Shown: positions 1 to 11,951 of the stretch, one piece after another
How the letters are laid out: each line of letters begins with the position of its first letter
Position numbering within the stretch: position 1 is the stretch's first letter
From: Portunus trituberculatus
Lineage: Eukaryota; Arthropoda; Malacostraca; Decapoda; Portunidae
DNA length: 64,000 nt
Assembly: GCF_017591435.1 (NCBI RefSeq)
Contig: NC_059272.1
Location: forward strand, 5,189,994-5,253,993
Reading direction: 5' to 3'
Notes under the pieces: generated by a model
What the model was told of the DNA's origin: nothing
The model's input: only the letters and a program-made list of their open reading frames with translations
Database searches by the model: none
Program-made: the position numbers and the translations under genes

Positions 1-2
1 TG

Positions 3-1466
3 CCGGGAAAGAAGAATTGCGCAGCAGACTTCCTATCTAGGCACCCATCTATGAAGGCAGCCCCTGGTGCCCTGGAGGAGGAACAGGATGAGGAGATGTC
101 AGTAGCCATGGCCGTCGCCACCGTTGCTGCACTAGAACTGCAAGACAACCTCACCCTCGACGAGGACATGGTGCTCCAGGCATCAAGGAACGATCCTGTG
201 TACCAACTACTGCTGGCCAGGGTGCTGGCGGGTGACTGGCACCCACAGAGGTCCCAGGAGCTGGCATGCCTGCGCCCCTTCTACAGCATCAGGAGAGGCT
301 GGGGTGTCGCGAGGCCTGGTGACGTATGCTTTCCACAGCAACCATCCTCGCCTGGTGATTCCGGACCTCCTACGCAAGCAGGTTGCAGCCCACCTCCACG
401 CAGGCCACCAGGGCATAGACTCGATGCTCAGGAGAGCACGACAGGCAGTATACTGGCCTGGCATTGAGGGAGACCTGAGGCATTACCGCACTAACTGTGA
501 CACGTGCAACACACACGCCCCCTCCCAACCCCCGAGCCTCTTCTCTTCACTCCGCCCCCTGACTATCCCTTTCAGCAGACTGTGGTGGATTTGTTTCAGC
601 TGGAGGGGCATGACTACATTGTCTACGCAGACAGGCTGACGGGTTGGCTGGAGGTGTCTCACCTGCCTGATGGCACAGAATCAGGCAGAGTTAAGGACGT
701 GCTGCGTCACCACTTCTCGAGATGGGGTGCCCCAGAGCAGCTCTCCATGGACGGAGGCACCAATCTGGGGAGTGAGGAGATGAAGAGCTTCCTCCAGAAG
801 TGGGGGGTAGGTGTTCGGGTGTCCTCGGCGCACTTCCCACAGTCAAACGGAAGGGCAGAGGTGGCCGTGAAGTCTGCCAAGAGAATACTACGGGGAAACG
901 TTGGAGCTGATGGCAGTCTTGACAACGATAAGATCTCTCTCGCTCTACTCCAGTACCTTAACACACCTCTACGGGGCATCAATAGATCACCAGCTCAGCT
1001 AGCAACAGGCCGCCAGCTACGGGATGGAGTACCATCAGTGAAGAGGAGACTTGAGGTTGACAAGTTTTGGGGAAGGACGCTGCGGCAGCGAGAACGTCAG
1101 ATGGCGCACCACCACGACAGAGTGGTGGCTGACAGGAGCGTCACACGCTCCGCGCCCCTTGCACCTGGCGACAGGGTTCTCGTCCAGGACCACCAGCACG
1201 GCAGGAGGTGGAACAGAGCAGGCATCGTCATAGAGGCAAGGGACCACAGGCAGTATCTCGTCAGACTTGACGGTAGTGGCCGCATCTCCCTCAGAACGCG
1301 GCAACATCTGAGGCCAGCACCTGCGGCGCCTCAAGCCTCCAACACTGAAGACCGGGCACCGCCGACTTCACTGCTATCACCGTCCCCTCCCTCCCCAGCG
1401 CCCCGAAAGGATGGTGAAGGGAGGCGCGCCAGGCGACCCCCGAGGTGGCTGAAGGATTATGTGTAA
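3..1466 (+). pseudogene. Ty3/gypsy pol: RNase H end and integrase (frameshifted)
   Basis: The first codons give the RNase H end motif AADFLSRHPS. The H2C2 zinc-binding domain of integrase follows at about 375-515 (HLHAGHQGI, then CDTCN), and then the catalytic core, with D in VVDLF, D in DGGTN and E in NGRAE, so all three acidic residues are present. The core runs through the 504-1466 open frame, whose end (about 1140-1466) is the basic, Pro-rich integrase C-terminus. Two frameshifts break it: frame 3 to frame 1 near 300, and back to frame 3 near 530. The protein would cut and paste cDNA into the genome. Only the C-terminal part of pol is in the window. Confidence 0.85.
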
Positions 1467-1628
1467 GAAGGTACAGAAGTATCACAAGTGGTGATATTAG
1501 ATTGTGGACTTGTCATTTATTCATGTTTTCTTTCATGTTGCTTCTTTGCTGCTCCCAGGTTATGTTTATTTTATTTAAGAACACTGTCACTGCATTAGCC
1601 AGGGTTCTTAGCTTGTTGGGAGGGGAGT

Positions 1629-1809
1629 TGTAGGATGTCGACCTCTGGCATCTGGGGAGCAGCGCGGGAAAGCCTCTGTCCCCACAGCTTGGCGTCACTC
1701 AGTTCCCGGGTAGTAGCCTAGCTGTGAGGACGCACCGGACCTGTATCTCTGTTGGCTTGCCAATAAAGGAAGAAAGACGGTCACTGTGTTTGTCAAGCAC
1801 CCTTCATCA
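1629..1809 (+). repeat. 3' LTR of the Ty3/gypsy element
   Basis: A purine run (gggaggggag) ends just before TGTAGGAT, as expected of a polypurine tract next to a 3' LTR. The LTR carries an AATAAA signal near 1762 and ends with CA at about 1809, where LINE ORF1 sequence resumes. The 5' LTR is outside the window, so the limits are inferred from TG...CA and the LINE junction. Confidence 0.6.
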
Positions 1810-2280
1810 AATGAGACATTGGTGAGGGAAACTGTAGACAAAAAGAGATGTGTGGTGATATTTGGTGTGGAGGAGGATAAGACACCGAGTAAAATGGAGA
1901 GAGAGAAAACATAAAAAGGTGATAAATAATATCATTAATGTGGTGCAGGAGGAGGAAAAGACCTAGTACAAGAAATAGAGGACTTCCATAGAATTGGAAA
2001 GTTCACAAGAGAAGGTATGAGGCCAATAAGAATCAAACTTAAGTCACAAAAGGATGTAGATGAATTGGTGGAGAAGTCATGGAGGCTAGCCCAGCAGGAA
2101 ACAACAAGGAAGATTTGGTTGAGAAGAGATCTCGGTGAAAAGGAAAGAGAAATGTTAAATGAGTTGAGAAAGGAGGCTTTGAAAAAAATGAAGAGAGGAC
2201 AGAAGAGGAGAAGAAAGAGTTTTTCTGGAGAATCTTGGATATGAGACTGAGGAAGTGGTTCATAACCCAGAAAAGTACAG
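1810..2280 (+). pseudogene. LINE copy A ORF1 remnant
   Basis: Translated pieces match the ORF1 C-terminal half of copies B, C and H: a VRETVDKKR...VIFGVEE stretch near 1822-1880, then RPIRIKLKSQ (2020-2050) and a basic C-terminus. In the family this is an RNA-binding, coiled-coil ORF1 protein with an RRM-like fold; that role is inferred from position and composition. Several frameshifts and stops lie between 1900 and 2010. Confidence 0.6.
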
Positions 2281-2318
2281 CAAGAAAGGACTAAAGAAAC
2301 TTACGTATGAGCGGAATG

Positions 2319-3620
2319 TAATGTATTCCAACATAAATGGAGTGATATCGGGGATTTTAGAACTCAACGATTACTTGAGGGACAAGAACCCAGATATTGT
2401 GGGTCTTACTGAAACAAAACTGACTTTGTGAGTGTCAATTTGGTTTTAGAAAAGGGCGTTCATGCACGACAAACCTGATATGTTACTATTCGAGGGTGAT
2501 AGATGTAATACAGGAAAGAGATGGTTGGGCTGATGGAATATATCTGGATTTAAAAAAGGCCTTTGATAAGGTACCACACCGGAGACTGATCTGGAAACTT
2601 GAAATGGTAGGAGGAGTGCATGGCAGTTTACTAAAATGGATGGAAGACTTTTTGGTAGGAAGAGAAATGAGAACAATAATTAAGGACAGACCATTAGAAT
2701 GGGGCTTGGTGGAGAGTGGAGTTCCACAGGGATCAGTGTTGGCACCAGTAATGTTCGCGGTCTACATAAATGACATGGTGGATGGGGTGTCCAGTTATGT
2801 GAGCCTATTTGCAGGCGATGCAAAATTGTTAAGAAAAGTGAGATGTGACAAAGATTGCGAACTACTCCAGGAAGACTTGGACAGAATATGGATATGGAGC
2901 TGTACATGGCAAATGGAGTTCAACACGACAAAATGCAAGAAAATAGAGTTTGGCAAGAGTGAAAGAAGAATCAGGAGTATGTACAAGATAGGAAATGAAG
3001 ACATAAAACCAGTCATGAAGAAAAAGACCTTGGGGTGACAATTACCAATGACCTATCGCCAGAGAGACATATAAACAAAATAATTGGAGAAGTATTGAAC
3101 TTATTGAGGAACATAAGAGTGGCGTCAGATATTTAGATGAAGAAATGATGAAGAAAATAATTACTGCAATGATAAGACCGAGGCTTGAATATGCAACAAT
3201 ACAGTGGGCTCGAACTTAAAGAAACACATAAGGAAACTAGAGAAAGTACAGAGGGCTGCAACAAAAATGGTGCCTGACTTAAGAGATTTGACTTATGAAG
3301 ACAGACTGAAAAGAATGCAACTTCCGACCCTGGAAAACAGAAGAGAAAGGGGAGACCTGATAGCAATATACAGAGTGATGATTGGCATGGAAAAATGGAT
3401 AGGGAAGATCTGTGTATGTGGAATGAAAGAATGTCGAGAGGGCATGGGAAAAACTAAAATGGCCACTTATAGGAGAGATGTGAAAAAATATAGCTTCCCT
3501 CATAGAAGGGTGGAAGCATGGAATAGTTTAGACGTGGAAGTGGTCAACGCAAGGAATATTCATGATTTTAAGAAAAAGCTGGACATTAATAGATATGGAG
3601 ACGGGACAACACGAGCATAG
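2319..3620 (+). pseudogene. LINE copy A ORF2: endonuclease start fused by deletion to RT
   Basis: 2319-2428 gives the first APE-type endonuclease motifs (YSNINGVIS, then LTETKL). It then jumps to the RT motif QFGFRKGRSC at about 2434. RT continues with YLDLKKAFDKVPH and SGVPQGSVLAPV. The catalytic FADD motif reads FAGD (2808-2819), so the enzyme would be inactive even without the deletion. Frameshifts occur near 3035, 3110 and 3215. The family's C-terminal domain ends at 3620 with GDGTTRA. Confidence 0.85.
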
Positions 3621-3804
3621 CTCTTTTCCCGTATGTTACAATTAGGTAAATACAATTAGGTAAATACACGAGATGCGGTAGAGAAGGACGCAATACCGTC
3701 GCTCCCGAGAATCAGCTGATCTTCACTACCTTTGTTTGGGTTTACAGTGGCCTGGGCGAAAAGTGTGGACTCATTTTTTTTCATGAATACAGTGTTAAAT
3801 AATA

Positions 3805-4838
3805 ATGAGTGAGAAAGATATTCCATCTAAATGCAGGTATGTGACAAGGGAAAGAATGAAAGCTGATGATGCCAATGTTGGTGAGGGAGAAAGAGAATTT
3901 GAAGGCTTTGATACGGCGCAAACTTCACTATTTGATAGAGTCTTGACTATCAAACGTAAATTAGATAAATTGATAAAGGAGAATATGGGAATGAAAGAGA
4001 ATGAAGAACAGGATAAAGAGCTCCAGAAATTGAAAGAAAGGATAAAAAGAGTGGAAGAAAACGAAACTAGGCTAAGAACCGAAAAGGAAGAATTAAAAGT
4101 GGAAGTAGCGAACTACAAGAAATTGATGGAAGAAGGACTCGGTAAAGCCGAGAAAGAAAAAGAGAAGCTAAAAGATCTAGTTAACAAAGAAGAAGAAAGA
4201 GTACAAGACGTGATTAAAAAAAAAGTACAAGCATGGAGAATCCAAGATAAGAAAGACAAGAAATAATTTCAAGAAGTATTTCAAGAACAGTTAAAAGAAA
4301 GAGATGAAAATATGACAAGTAAAATGATAGGAGTCCTCAAGAAAAAAGAAAATTTAGTAAGAGAAATTGCAGAAAAAAAGAAGAGTGTAATTATTTTTGA
4401 ACTGAAAGAAAAAAATGTTAAATATAGACCAAGAAGGGAAAAAGACGAAATGAAATCAGTAAAAGACCTACTAAAACATCTGAATAACGAGGATAGACAG
4501 AACTTAGAAGAGGAAGTAGAAGAAATCCATAGAATGGGACCATATCAAGAAGGAACAGTGAGACCAATTAAGATATTACTAAAATCACAAGCAGCAGCAG
4601 AAGTACTATATAGAAAAACAAAACTCAGAGAAACATTAGGTTGCAAAGATATATATATATAAAGAAAAATAGAAACGAGGAGGAAAGGAAGAGACACAAT
4701 GAACTGGTGGCAGAAGCAAGAGAAAAAAATAATGAAAGGTCAGAGGAGGAGAAGGCATTTTTTTGGAGAATTATAAGAGACAGGATAAGGAAATGGTATA
4801 TAAAAGAGAAGGAAGAGAAAAAAATGGAGCAAGTTTAA
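3805..4838 (+). pseudogene. LINE copy B ORF1 (coiled coil plus RRM-like)
   Basis: Starts MSEKDIPSKCRY. A long Lys/Glu-rich coiled coil covers about residues 55-170. An RRM-like segment follows (SVIIFELKEKN, then RPIKILLKSQ), then a basic C-terminus ending KKMEQV at 4838. A stop at 4264-4266 (TAA, where copy C reads GAA) and a two-base expansion of a TA run near 4650 break it. ORF1 proteins of this type bind the LINE RNA; that is family knowledge, not shown here. Confidence 0.75.
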
Positions 4839-4866
4839 CTAAAATGATAAGAACAAGAGATTAAAA

Positions 4867-7659
4867 ATGATGTATACAAACATAGATGGGATTTTATCTA
4901 GTAAATTAGAATTAAGAGATTACATAAAGAAAGAAGAACCAGATATTGTATGCCTGGTGGAAACAAAGTTAAATGAGGCAATAAAAATAGACATAGATAA
5001 AAGGTATAATATATGGAGGAGAGACAGAGTGGGTAAAGGAGGAGGAGTCGTCATGATGATGTTAAGGAAGGAGATAGTGGTAAATCAAGTGGAGTTGGGG
5101 GAAGGAAAATCAGAAATACTGTATGTTAAGATGCATATTAACAAAAAGGAGTTAACAATCATTGTAACATATGTGCCACCAAAACAAACTCATGGACTAA
5201 CCAAGAATATAGAGACATGAAAGATGACACAATAAGGAGTCTTACAAGAATCATTAAGGAAAGGAGAAAAGTGATATTGGTAGGAGATTTCAACTGTAAG
5301 GAGGTAGACTGGGAAAATTATGAAAGTGGTATGGGGAAGATGCCTGGGAGATAGATTCCTGAACCTAATGATAGATAATTTGATGGTCCAAAGAGTAAAG
5401 GAAAACACAAGATTCAGAGGAAACGATGAGCCGGCAAGATTAGACCTAGTTTTACAAGGGATATACCAATTAACGATGATATAAGATACAAGTGCCCATT
5501 GGGAAAGAGTGACCATGTAATATTAGAAATGGATATAGAAGAAGGAAAGGAAGATAGAGATGAATCATACAAAGGAGACCGATTAAATTACAGAAAGGCT
5601 GATATTGAGAATCTCAAGAACTATTTTAAAACGTAAACTGGGAGGAGATGGAAAACTCATTAACGGTTCAAGAGAAATATAACTTATTTTTGGAAATATA
5701 CAAAACTGGGGTCAGGAATATGTTCCGAAATATAGACCTAAAGAAGAAGGAAAGAAAGATTGGTTTAATGCAAGATGTGCTAGGGCAAAGGAGAAACGAG
5801 ATGGAGCATGGAAAAGGTGGAGAAGAAACAGAAATCCAGAAAATAAGGAAAACTTCAAAACAGCAAGAAATGAATATGCTAAGGTGAGAAAGGAAGAAGA
5901 AAAGAACTATGAAAAGGACATTGTCGAAAAATGTAAGGAACAACCAAAATTGTTCTACAGATTCATAAATGGAAAAATAAGACAAAAAGAAACAATAGAA
6001 AGGTTAAAAGGAGAAAACGGAATGGTGGAAGACCCAAAAGTATGGCAGAACTGTTAAATAGTAAATTTCATGAGGTCTTTACTAAGGAATCCAAATTTGA
6101 AAGACCACAGGGTAATAGAGACTGTCTATATGAAAGAGATTAAAGTAACCAAGCTTGAAATAAAAAGTTGATGACGGAATTGGATGAGGAAAAGGCAATG
6201 GGACCGGATGAAGTCTCAGGCAGAATACTGAAAGAATGTAGGGAAGAACTAGCAAGTCCAATATACAACATCATAAAATGCTCAATAGAAAATGGAACAG
6301 TGCCAGTGGAATGGAAAAGAGCTGAGGTGGTTCCCATATATAAGAGCGGAAGGAAGGAAGAACCTTTAAATTACAGACCGGTATCACTAACTAGTGTAAT
6401 ATGCAAGATGTGTGAAAAAGTAATAAAGAAGCAATGGATTGAGTTTCTTGAAGACAACAAAATATTATCAAATAGCCAATTTGGTTTTAGAAAAGGTCGG
6501 TCATGTGTGACAAATTTATTGAGTTTCTACTCTAGAATAGTTGATAAAGTACAAGAGAGAGGGATGGGTTGACTGTATTTATTTAGATCTAAAAAAGGCT
6601 TTTGATAAAGTGCCACATGAAAGATTACTATGGAAGTTAGAGGAGAAGGGTGGCTTAAAAGGAAGCACATTGAGATGGATGAAGAATTACTTAAGGGGAG
6701 AGAAATAAGGACGATAGTTAAAGATATGAAGTCCAAGTGGAGAACAGTAGACAGCGGAGTGCCACAGGGTCAGTATTGGCACCAATACTTTTCTCGTATA
6801 TATAAATGACATGCCAGAGGAGTGAACAGCTACATAAATCTGTTTGCGGACGATGCGAAACTGTGCAGAGTCATTAAACAAAAGAGGATTGTGAAATACT
6901 ACAGGAAGACTTAAACAAGATCTGGAAATGGAGCAAAAAATGGGAGATGGAATTCAATGTGGACAAAAGCCATGTCATGGAAATGGGAAAAAGTGAAAGA
7001 CGACCAGTGGGAATCTATAAGATGGGAGATGGAGTAGAACTAGAAAAAGTAAAAAGGAAAAGGACTTGGGAGTGACAATGGAAGAAAATAATCAACCGGT
7101 AAGCCATATTGATAGAATTTTCAGAGACGTATAATTTGCTAAGGAATATTGGAGTAGCATTTCACTATATGGACAAGGAAATGATGAAGAAATTGATAAG
7201 TACTAAAATAAGACCTAGATTGGAATATGCAGGAGTTGTGTGGACTCCCATAAAAGAAACACATAAGAAAATTAGAGACTACAAAAATGGCTACAAGAAT
7301 GGTTCCAGAATTTAAAGGGATGGCATATGAGGAGAGACTAAAGGCAATGGATCTACCAACCTTGGAGCAGAGAAGAGAGAGGGATCTGATACAAGTTTAT
7401 AAATTGATTAACGGAATGGATGAAGTGGATAATGAGAAACTGATCCTGAGAGAAGAATATGACTTTAGAAGCACAAGATCGCATAGTAAGAAACTAAGGA
7501 AGGGACGATGTCTGAGAGATGTTAAAAATTTAGTTTCCGCAAAGATGTGTTGAGACTTGGAACAGTTTGAGTGAGGAAGTGGTGTCAGCAAAGAGTGTAC
7601 ATAGTTTTAAAGAAAAATTGGATAAGTGTAGATATGGAGACGGGACCACACGAGCATAA
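4867..7659 (+). pseudogene. LINE copy B ORF2 (APE endonuclease, RT)
   Basis: The APE-type endonuclease covers about 4867-5560: YTNIDG, CLVETKL, VGDFNCKEVDWE and KSDHVIL mark its metal and catalytic motifs. RT covers about 6170-6900 (RPVSLTS, QFGFRKGRSC, DLKKAFDKVPH) and keeps FADDAK at about 6843-6860. A C-terminal domain with SFPQ/WNSL-type motifs ends at 7659. At least eight small indels interrupt it (near 5190, 5340, 5450, 5635, 6045, 6560, 6770 and 7250). Confidence 0.85.
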
Positions 7660-7719
7660 AGCCCAGGCCCTGTAAAACTACAACTAGGTAAAACTAGGTA
7701 AATACACACACATATATAC

Positions 7720-7721
<2 letters not shown>

Positions 7722-7797
<76 letters not shown>
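7722..7797. repeat. (GA)n microsatellite
   Basis: About 76 bases of uninterrupted GA directly after the tail of LINE copy B. Confidence 0.97.
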
Positions 7798-7799
<2 letters not shown>

Positions 7800-8019
7800 G
7801 TGCTAATCCCTACTGCCTGCATCTTCTCCTTTCCTTCCCCCCTCATCACTCTGTGTCTTTAAAAGGAGAAAGCAGGTGAGGAGAGGGTAGCAGGTCACGG
7901 TCACAAACCAATTACGGCTTGTTTTACGGAAGAGGTTGGCAGACATGTGTCCAACCATGTAGAGGAAAACAAAACAAAAAAAAATTGTCAATTCATTTTG
8001 ATCAATTCACCAAGACATT

Positions 8020-8515
8020 TTACAATGAAGGTTCAAAAGAAACCATCAGCAACGTCACGGCAATCTGCCATTTCATGACTGAGCTGAACACTCTAAGTCA
8101 TTATTAATGTGATGAAAGGAGATAATGATACTGTGAACTAATTATTACTCATGATGTCCAGCTTTATTGTGAGAATTATGTGATGTATAGTTGTGATGAT
8201 GAAACTAGTGAGAAAAAAGTGTTTGAAAGGATCATAGCAGTCTTTTGATATAAACAGAGGGTGGAGAAACATGGTAGTGAGGCATGGGGTGAGGCGAGGG
8301 TCTACAGGGGGAAGGGAGGGGAGATAACACGCGTGATGGAGGGGAGGCGAGGGTTCAAGGTCAAGATGTCAGCCACACCTAACTGCAATTATACATTTGT
8401 TTCTTGTTGTTCTTTTAGGATGTGAGTCATGCTATGATGCAACTGCACGACCTATTTAAAAATGGCTTCCTACTGGGAAAGGTTTTTAATTATCAAAAAA
8501 ATAAACTACACCATG
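8020..8515 (+). repeat. Undescribed interspersed repeat, copy 1
   Basis: Matches the reverse complement of 49955-50500 in several blocks: around 8180-8310 (gttgtgatgatgaa, then gtgaggcatggggtgagg) and 8418-8515 (atttaaaaatggcttcct, then tttaattatca). The matches lie in the same order in both copies. No recognised protein, TIR or LTR is seen. The family is unknown to me. Confidence 0.6.
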
Positions 8516-8724
8516 TAGTAATTAAGAGTCTGAAGGTTTCGGAGAGACAATAATCACAAAATAAATCCTGCACCGCCACCCTAAAGTTCGGGTAGAACTG
8601 CTCACCCATTTTTTTTCTCTTTTTGGTGGAAGGAGTGAAATTTGTAGAAGTCTGACAATCACATTTGTTGGACCAACCTTTCCCCCTATTAGTCCGAGGT
8701 AGCGAGTGTCAATAGTAGTTACAG

Positions 8725-8990
8725 TTCCTAATGTAGTGGTCCCTCCAGCTATCTTAATTTTTCAGCTCCCCCTTTGCAGCTCATTTATTCAGATGATATA
8801 ACATCTAATGAAAATATGACAACGGAAACTAATTCAACCCTAACTTTAACCAAGGTTATGTTAGCTTAAAGTTAGGATTAGGTTAGTTTTGGTTATCACA
8901 TTTTCATTATGTAATGTTGGCTTAGTGAGAGCTGTAAGAGCTGAACTGGGAAGCGAAAGAAACTGGAGGGACCAGTGCCAGAGTTCTTGC
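8725..8990. repeat. Foldback/MITE-like inverted repeat
   Basis: The two halves are imperfect reverse complements over about 100 bases each. ggtccctccag near 8737 pairs with ctggagggacc near 8962, and aatgaaaatatgac near 8808 pairs with tcacattttcatt near 8897. The centre is near 8860 (ccctaacttt against aaagttaggat). No coding sequence is seen. Confidence 0.65.
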
Positions 8991-9150
8991 TAATAAATAT
9001 TACTTTGTTGATCAAGAAAAGTAGATAAATGAAAAATAACTTTATTCAACAACACTTTTATAGAATTTTGATTATCCATCTCACATCTACAGGTTCATGG
9101 TACATGAATACTGATTTATGACTGTCATCATCATTGATATTTTCTTTCAG

Positions 9151-9403
9151 GGCTCACAAATAGATGCGAAACGTTGTGGAACAAGGGATTGGGCAGCTCA
9201 AATGCCATTTTAACATCCTACACGGTGAGGTCTGGGTCAGCCCCCCAGTTAAGGTGTGCAATATGGTGCACGTATGTGTCATGTTGCACCACTTTCGTAA
9301 ATATAGGATTACTTCTATTTCTACTAATGCAGCACACTCAGATTTTGAAGAGCAGCAGCACAACATCTTACAAGAAGTGCCACCACTTCCAGCTGCTCAA
9401 TGA
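9151..9403 (+). pseudogene. PIF/Harbinger transposase, last exon remnant
   Basis: A pyrimidine-rich stretch and CAG at 9148-9150 look like a splice acceptor. The exon reads AHK, a stop (9159-9161 in frame), then RNVVEQGIGQLKCHFNILHG, then SPPVKVCNMVHVCVMLHH. This is the C-terminal pattern of DDE-type Harbinger (HARBI1-like) transposases, containing the final catalytic Glu in VEQ. The upstream catalytic exons are not recognisable nearby. The ORF ends at 9403. Confidence 0.65.
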
Positions 9404-9855
9404 AATCCAGGTCACCTGTATTGAGATGAATTCTGCAACCTGCATTTCAAGCATGTTGATTATTCTGTACCAACATACAATGGCTTTTGTAACTGATCTT
9501 GGATACATCCACTTATCATTCATTAGCATCTCATTACTGTTGATAACCTTTTTTTTTTCTTTTTTTCTTTCTCTCCAGCAATTCTGCCTGAAGCATGGAT
9601 CTCTTGTCCCTCGGCACACATGGCCAGTCACATGCCAAGGTCCTGTCACTTATATTTGTAATATAATCAACTGACCAACATCCCACATCTTTCAGACTTG
9701 CATCTACCTCCCATGTTAATCTTACTTTCTTGTACATTTTTATACTGGATCATTCCCACATAATCTAATATTTTTCTATGAACACCATATGCAACATAAC
9801 TAATCAACCATGCAATTCCTTGCTTTTTCCACTTGCCATTACTCACTTGAGTTAA
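9404..9855. other. No gene seen
   Basis: AT-rich, with a T-rich tract near 9550-9575. The short open frames show no family resemblance. Confidence 0.5.
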
Positions 9856-11471
9856 AGGGAGGCAACAGCAAAAAAATGTGATTTTTTTCTACCCAAAACT
9901 CAAAACTGAGTAATTAATACTGCTGTTAGCCTTGAAATGTCTACAGTTTTCTGTAAAAATGGCAAGTTCCTATCTTAATTCCTTATATGTTTAAATTGCT
10001 TTTATTTACGGACTTTAAAGGTCTCTTTAAATGCCCCGCCACGTGGTAGGCAACATGACTTGTCGTTGCTTATGATTTTGTAGTATTTTTCATTTTTTTT
10101 TTTTTTTCTATTTTCTAGTGTATTTATGTTATAGACTTTCATATAGTAACATCAGGACAGAGTGGGAGGGAGGCTATGTGCCTTGTACTAGACTGTGAGG
10201 TCGGCAGTCATAGGCAGTGTCTTGCCGGACGTTAATTTAGATTTAGATATGTTCCGCTCTGCAGCTTATCGTCTTTTGATTCTTCACACTTTTCCTGCAC
10301 TTTAGAACATTCAAAGTCATGGGTCGTCAATTAAAGATGAAGACCAACCCGAGAGAAAGGATGAAGAAAATGAATGAGAGAAGGGAGGAAGAGAGCAAAG
10401 ATCTCAGTCGCTCAGCCCAGTGACATTCGCCACCACCCAATCATGACCTGACCCTCCCCCATACCACCTCAGCTTGTTCCCTCAACCTCACAGCTGTCAG
10501 CTTCACCATCACAAGCAACAACCGATTCACAAAAAACAAGGATGGATACATGTTTTCATCTTTTGAAAAGCAAGATTCCTCCTCCTTTTAAAGATGAAAA
10601 ATTCATTATTTTTCAGTCACAACTTGAAAGTCTTATCAAGAAAATGTACCAAATGCTGGAGTACCAAGACAATGGAGGCAACAAATAACAGCTTTGAGTC
10701 TTTGACACTTACATCACTGTCACGTGTTCCACATGCGGTAACAGTGACACACCAGTAACACCACGTCACTTGGTAGATGATGCTGGGAAGGAAAGATACC
10801 TCACTGAGCTGAACTGCAAGCTTGTATATGAACTACAAGCTTGTATATGAGGTAATAAATGATCTTGGCTGTGCAGGATTGAACAGAATTGCCCAGGGAC
10901 TAAGCATGTAGCCAACAAACATCGTGATATGCACTGCTCAATAGAAAATGGTCCATATCTCAAAACTAAAGTTACTGATATTTCAAGTGCAATATCTCTG
11001 TTAGTTTTTAAGTAATTTTATATATAAAGGTATCAATGAAAAGAGGAAACATAGGTTTTTTTTTTCATTGTGAGACATTTTGAAAAAAACTACAGGTATG
11101 TCTCTGGAAAAATTTAAAAAGGAAAAAAAAGAAAGTAGTTTTTTTGTCATCGATATCTAAGATTTTTTTTTTCAAATGTGAATTACAATAATCAAAATGT
11201 TTCATGATGAAATAAAAAGCTCCATACATCTACAGCATGTACACTTATCTTTAAAGTAGTATGTTGAAAAACATTCGAGAAATAGCAAGGAATACCGATG
11301 CTATTTATTACCGTTTTCAGTGTATTATATTTTTTTCTCTAAAACTAATGATCGTATTTCAATAATATTTGGGATTCTTGTAATTGAGGTACTAATACAT
11401 AAACACACCAAATTTCATGAGAATCTGACGGAAAAAAATTGCACCTCTTAAGTAAAAACTGTCGCCTCCTC
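9856..11471. mobile_element. TTAA-flanked non-autonomous DNA transposon
   Basis: TTAA at 9852-9855 and 11472-11475 bracket 13-bp terminal inverted repeats: AGGGAGGCAACAG at the left, and CTGTCGCCTCCTC (its imperfect reverse complement) at the right. A TTAA duplication is typical of piggyBac or Kolobok elements. The interior is AT-rich with homopolymers. One short frame starting at 10320 (MGRQLKMKTN...) is basic and unrecognised. No transposase is identifiable. Confidence 0.45.
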
Positions 11472-11824
11472 TTAATCCTTACTATATGCACTCACACCAC
11501 CATTTGTACCCATTATATGACAACTGATTTTTTACAGCAATTATATTTTTGGATTGACATCTGCATAAATATAATGGAAGTAAGATTCAACACTCAAAAG
11601 ACTATGTGTATCCTCTTTTACATTTATTTCACTGTTCCATTGTTTCTATTTCTTAGCAATTTCAGTTTTTATTTTCAGATATAGTAATTGTTTTATCCTA
11701 CAGGCTTCTGCCTTTTCCCTTGCAGCTGCTTCCTGTCCCCTTCCAGCTGCTACCTGTGCCCGTGCAGCTTCTCCAATGGCCCGTGCACATAGAGACCTCC
11801 TCTGCAGCTGACTTCACAGCACAT
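11472..11824. other. No gene seen
   Basis: AT-rich to about 11700, then a CTGCAGCTTC-like region that leads into the minisatellite. Nothing recognisable. Confidence 0.5.
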
Positions 11825-11951
11825 GCAGCTTCCTCCCCTGCCTATGCAGCACCTACCATTGCAGATACAGCTTCTTCCCCTGCCTATGCAGCACCTACCA
11901 TTGCAGATACAGCTTCTTCCCCTGCCTATGCAACACCCGCCAATGCACGTG
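11825..11951. repeat. 42-bp minisatellite, three copies
   Basis: Three consecutive 42-43-base units containing cccctgcctatgcagcacct, the last one diverged. They create an open frame encoding Ala/Pro/Ser-rich repeats (SSPAYAAPTIADTA). I treat the frame as a by-product of the repeat. Confidence 0.85.

Larger units (their letters stand above)
1..1809 (+). mobile_element. Ty3/gypsy LTR retrotransposon, 3' part
   Basis: The window opens inside the pol gene of a Ty3/gypsy element (end of RNase H, then integrase) and runs to a 3' LTR ending at about 1809. Sequence from 1810 on is the interior of a LINE ORF1, so this element seems to have inserted into LINE copy A. The 5' part lies outside the window. 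Order RNase H then integrase is the usual Ty3/gypsy order, unlike the element at 55812-62047. Confidence 0.8.
1810..3668 (+). mobile_element. LINE copy A, L2/CR1-like, internally deleted
   Basis: Diverged member of the main LINE type of this window. It starts mid-ORF1 at the gypsy LTR junction, loses most of the endonuclease and the N-terminal reverse transcriptase in a deletion near 2428, and ends with a tail of aattaggtaaatac units at about 3640-3668. LINE copy B begins directly after the tail. Confidence 0.8.
3669..7715 (+). mobile_element. LINE copy B, L2/CR1-like, near full length
   Basis: Begins right after the tail of copy A with the 5' UTR shared by copies C, G and H (aaggacgca... 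then atcagctgatcttca). It has ORF1, ORF2 and a tail of actaggtaaa-type units followed by (CA)n/(TA)n. The length of about 4 kb suits an L2/CR1-like element. It shares several indels with copy C. No TSD is visible because both flanks are repeats. Confidence 0.85.

Noticed and set aside
1445..1633. 62-codon frame after the gypsy integrase as an envelope gene
   Set aside because: Too short, hydrophobic by AT-richness, lies in the 3' UTR before the LTR, with no family motif.
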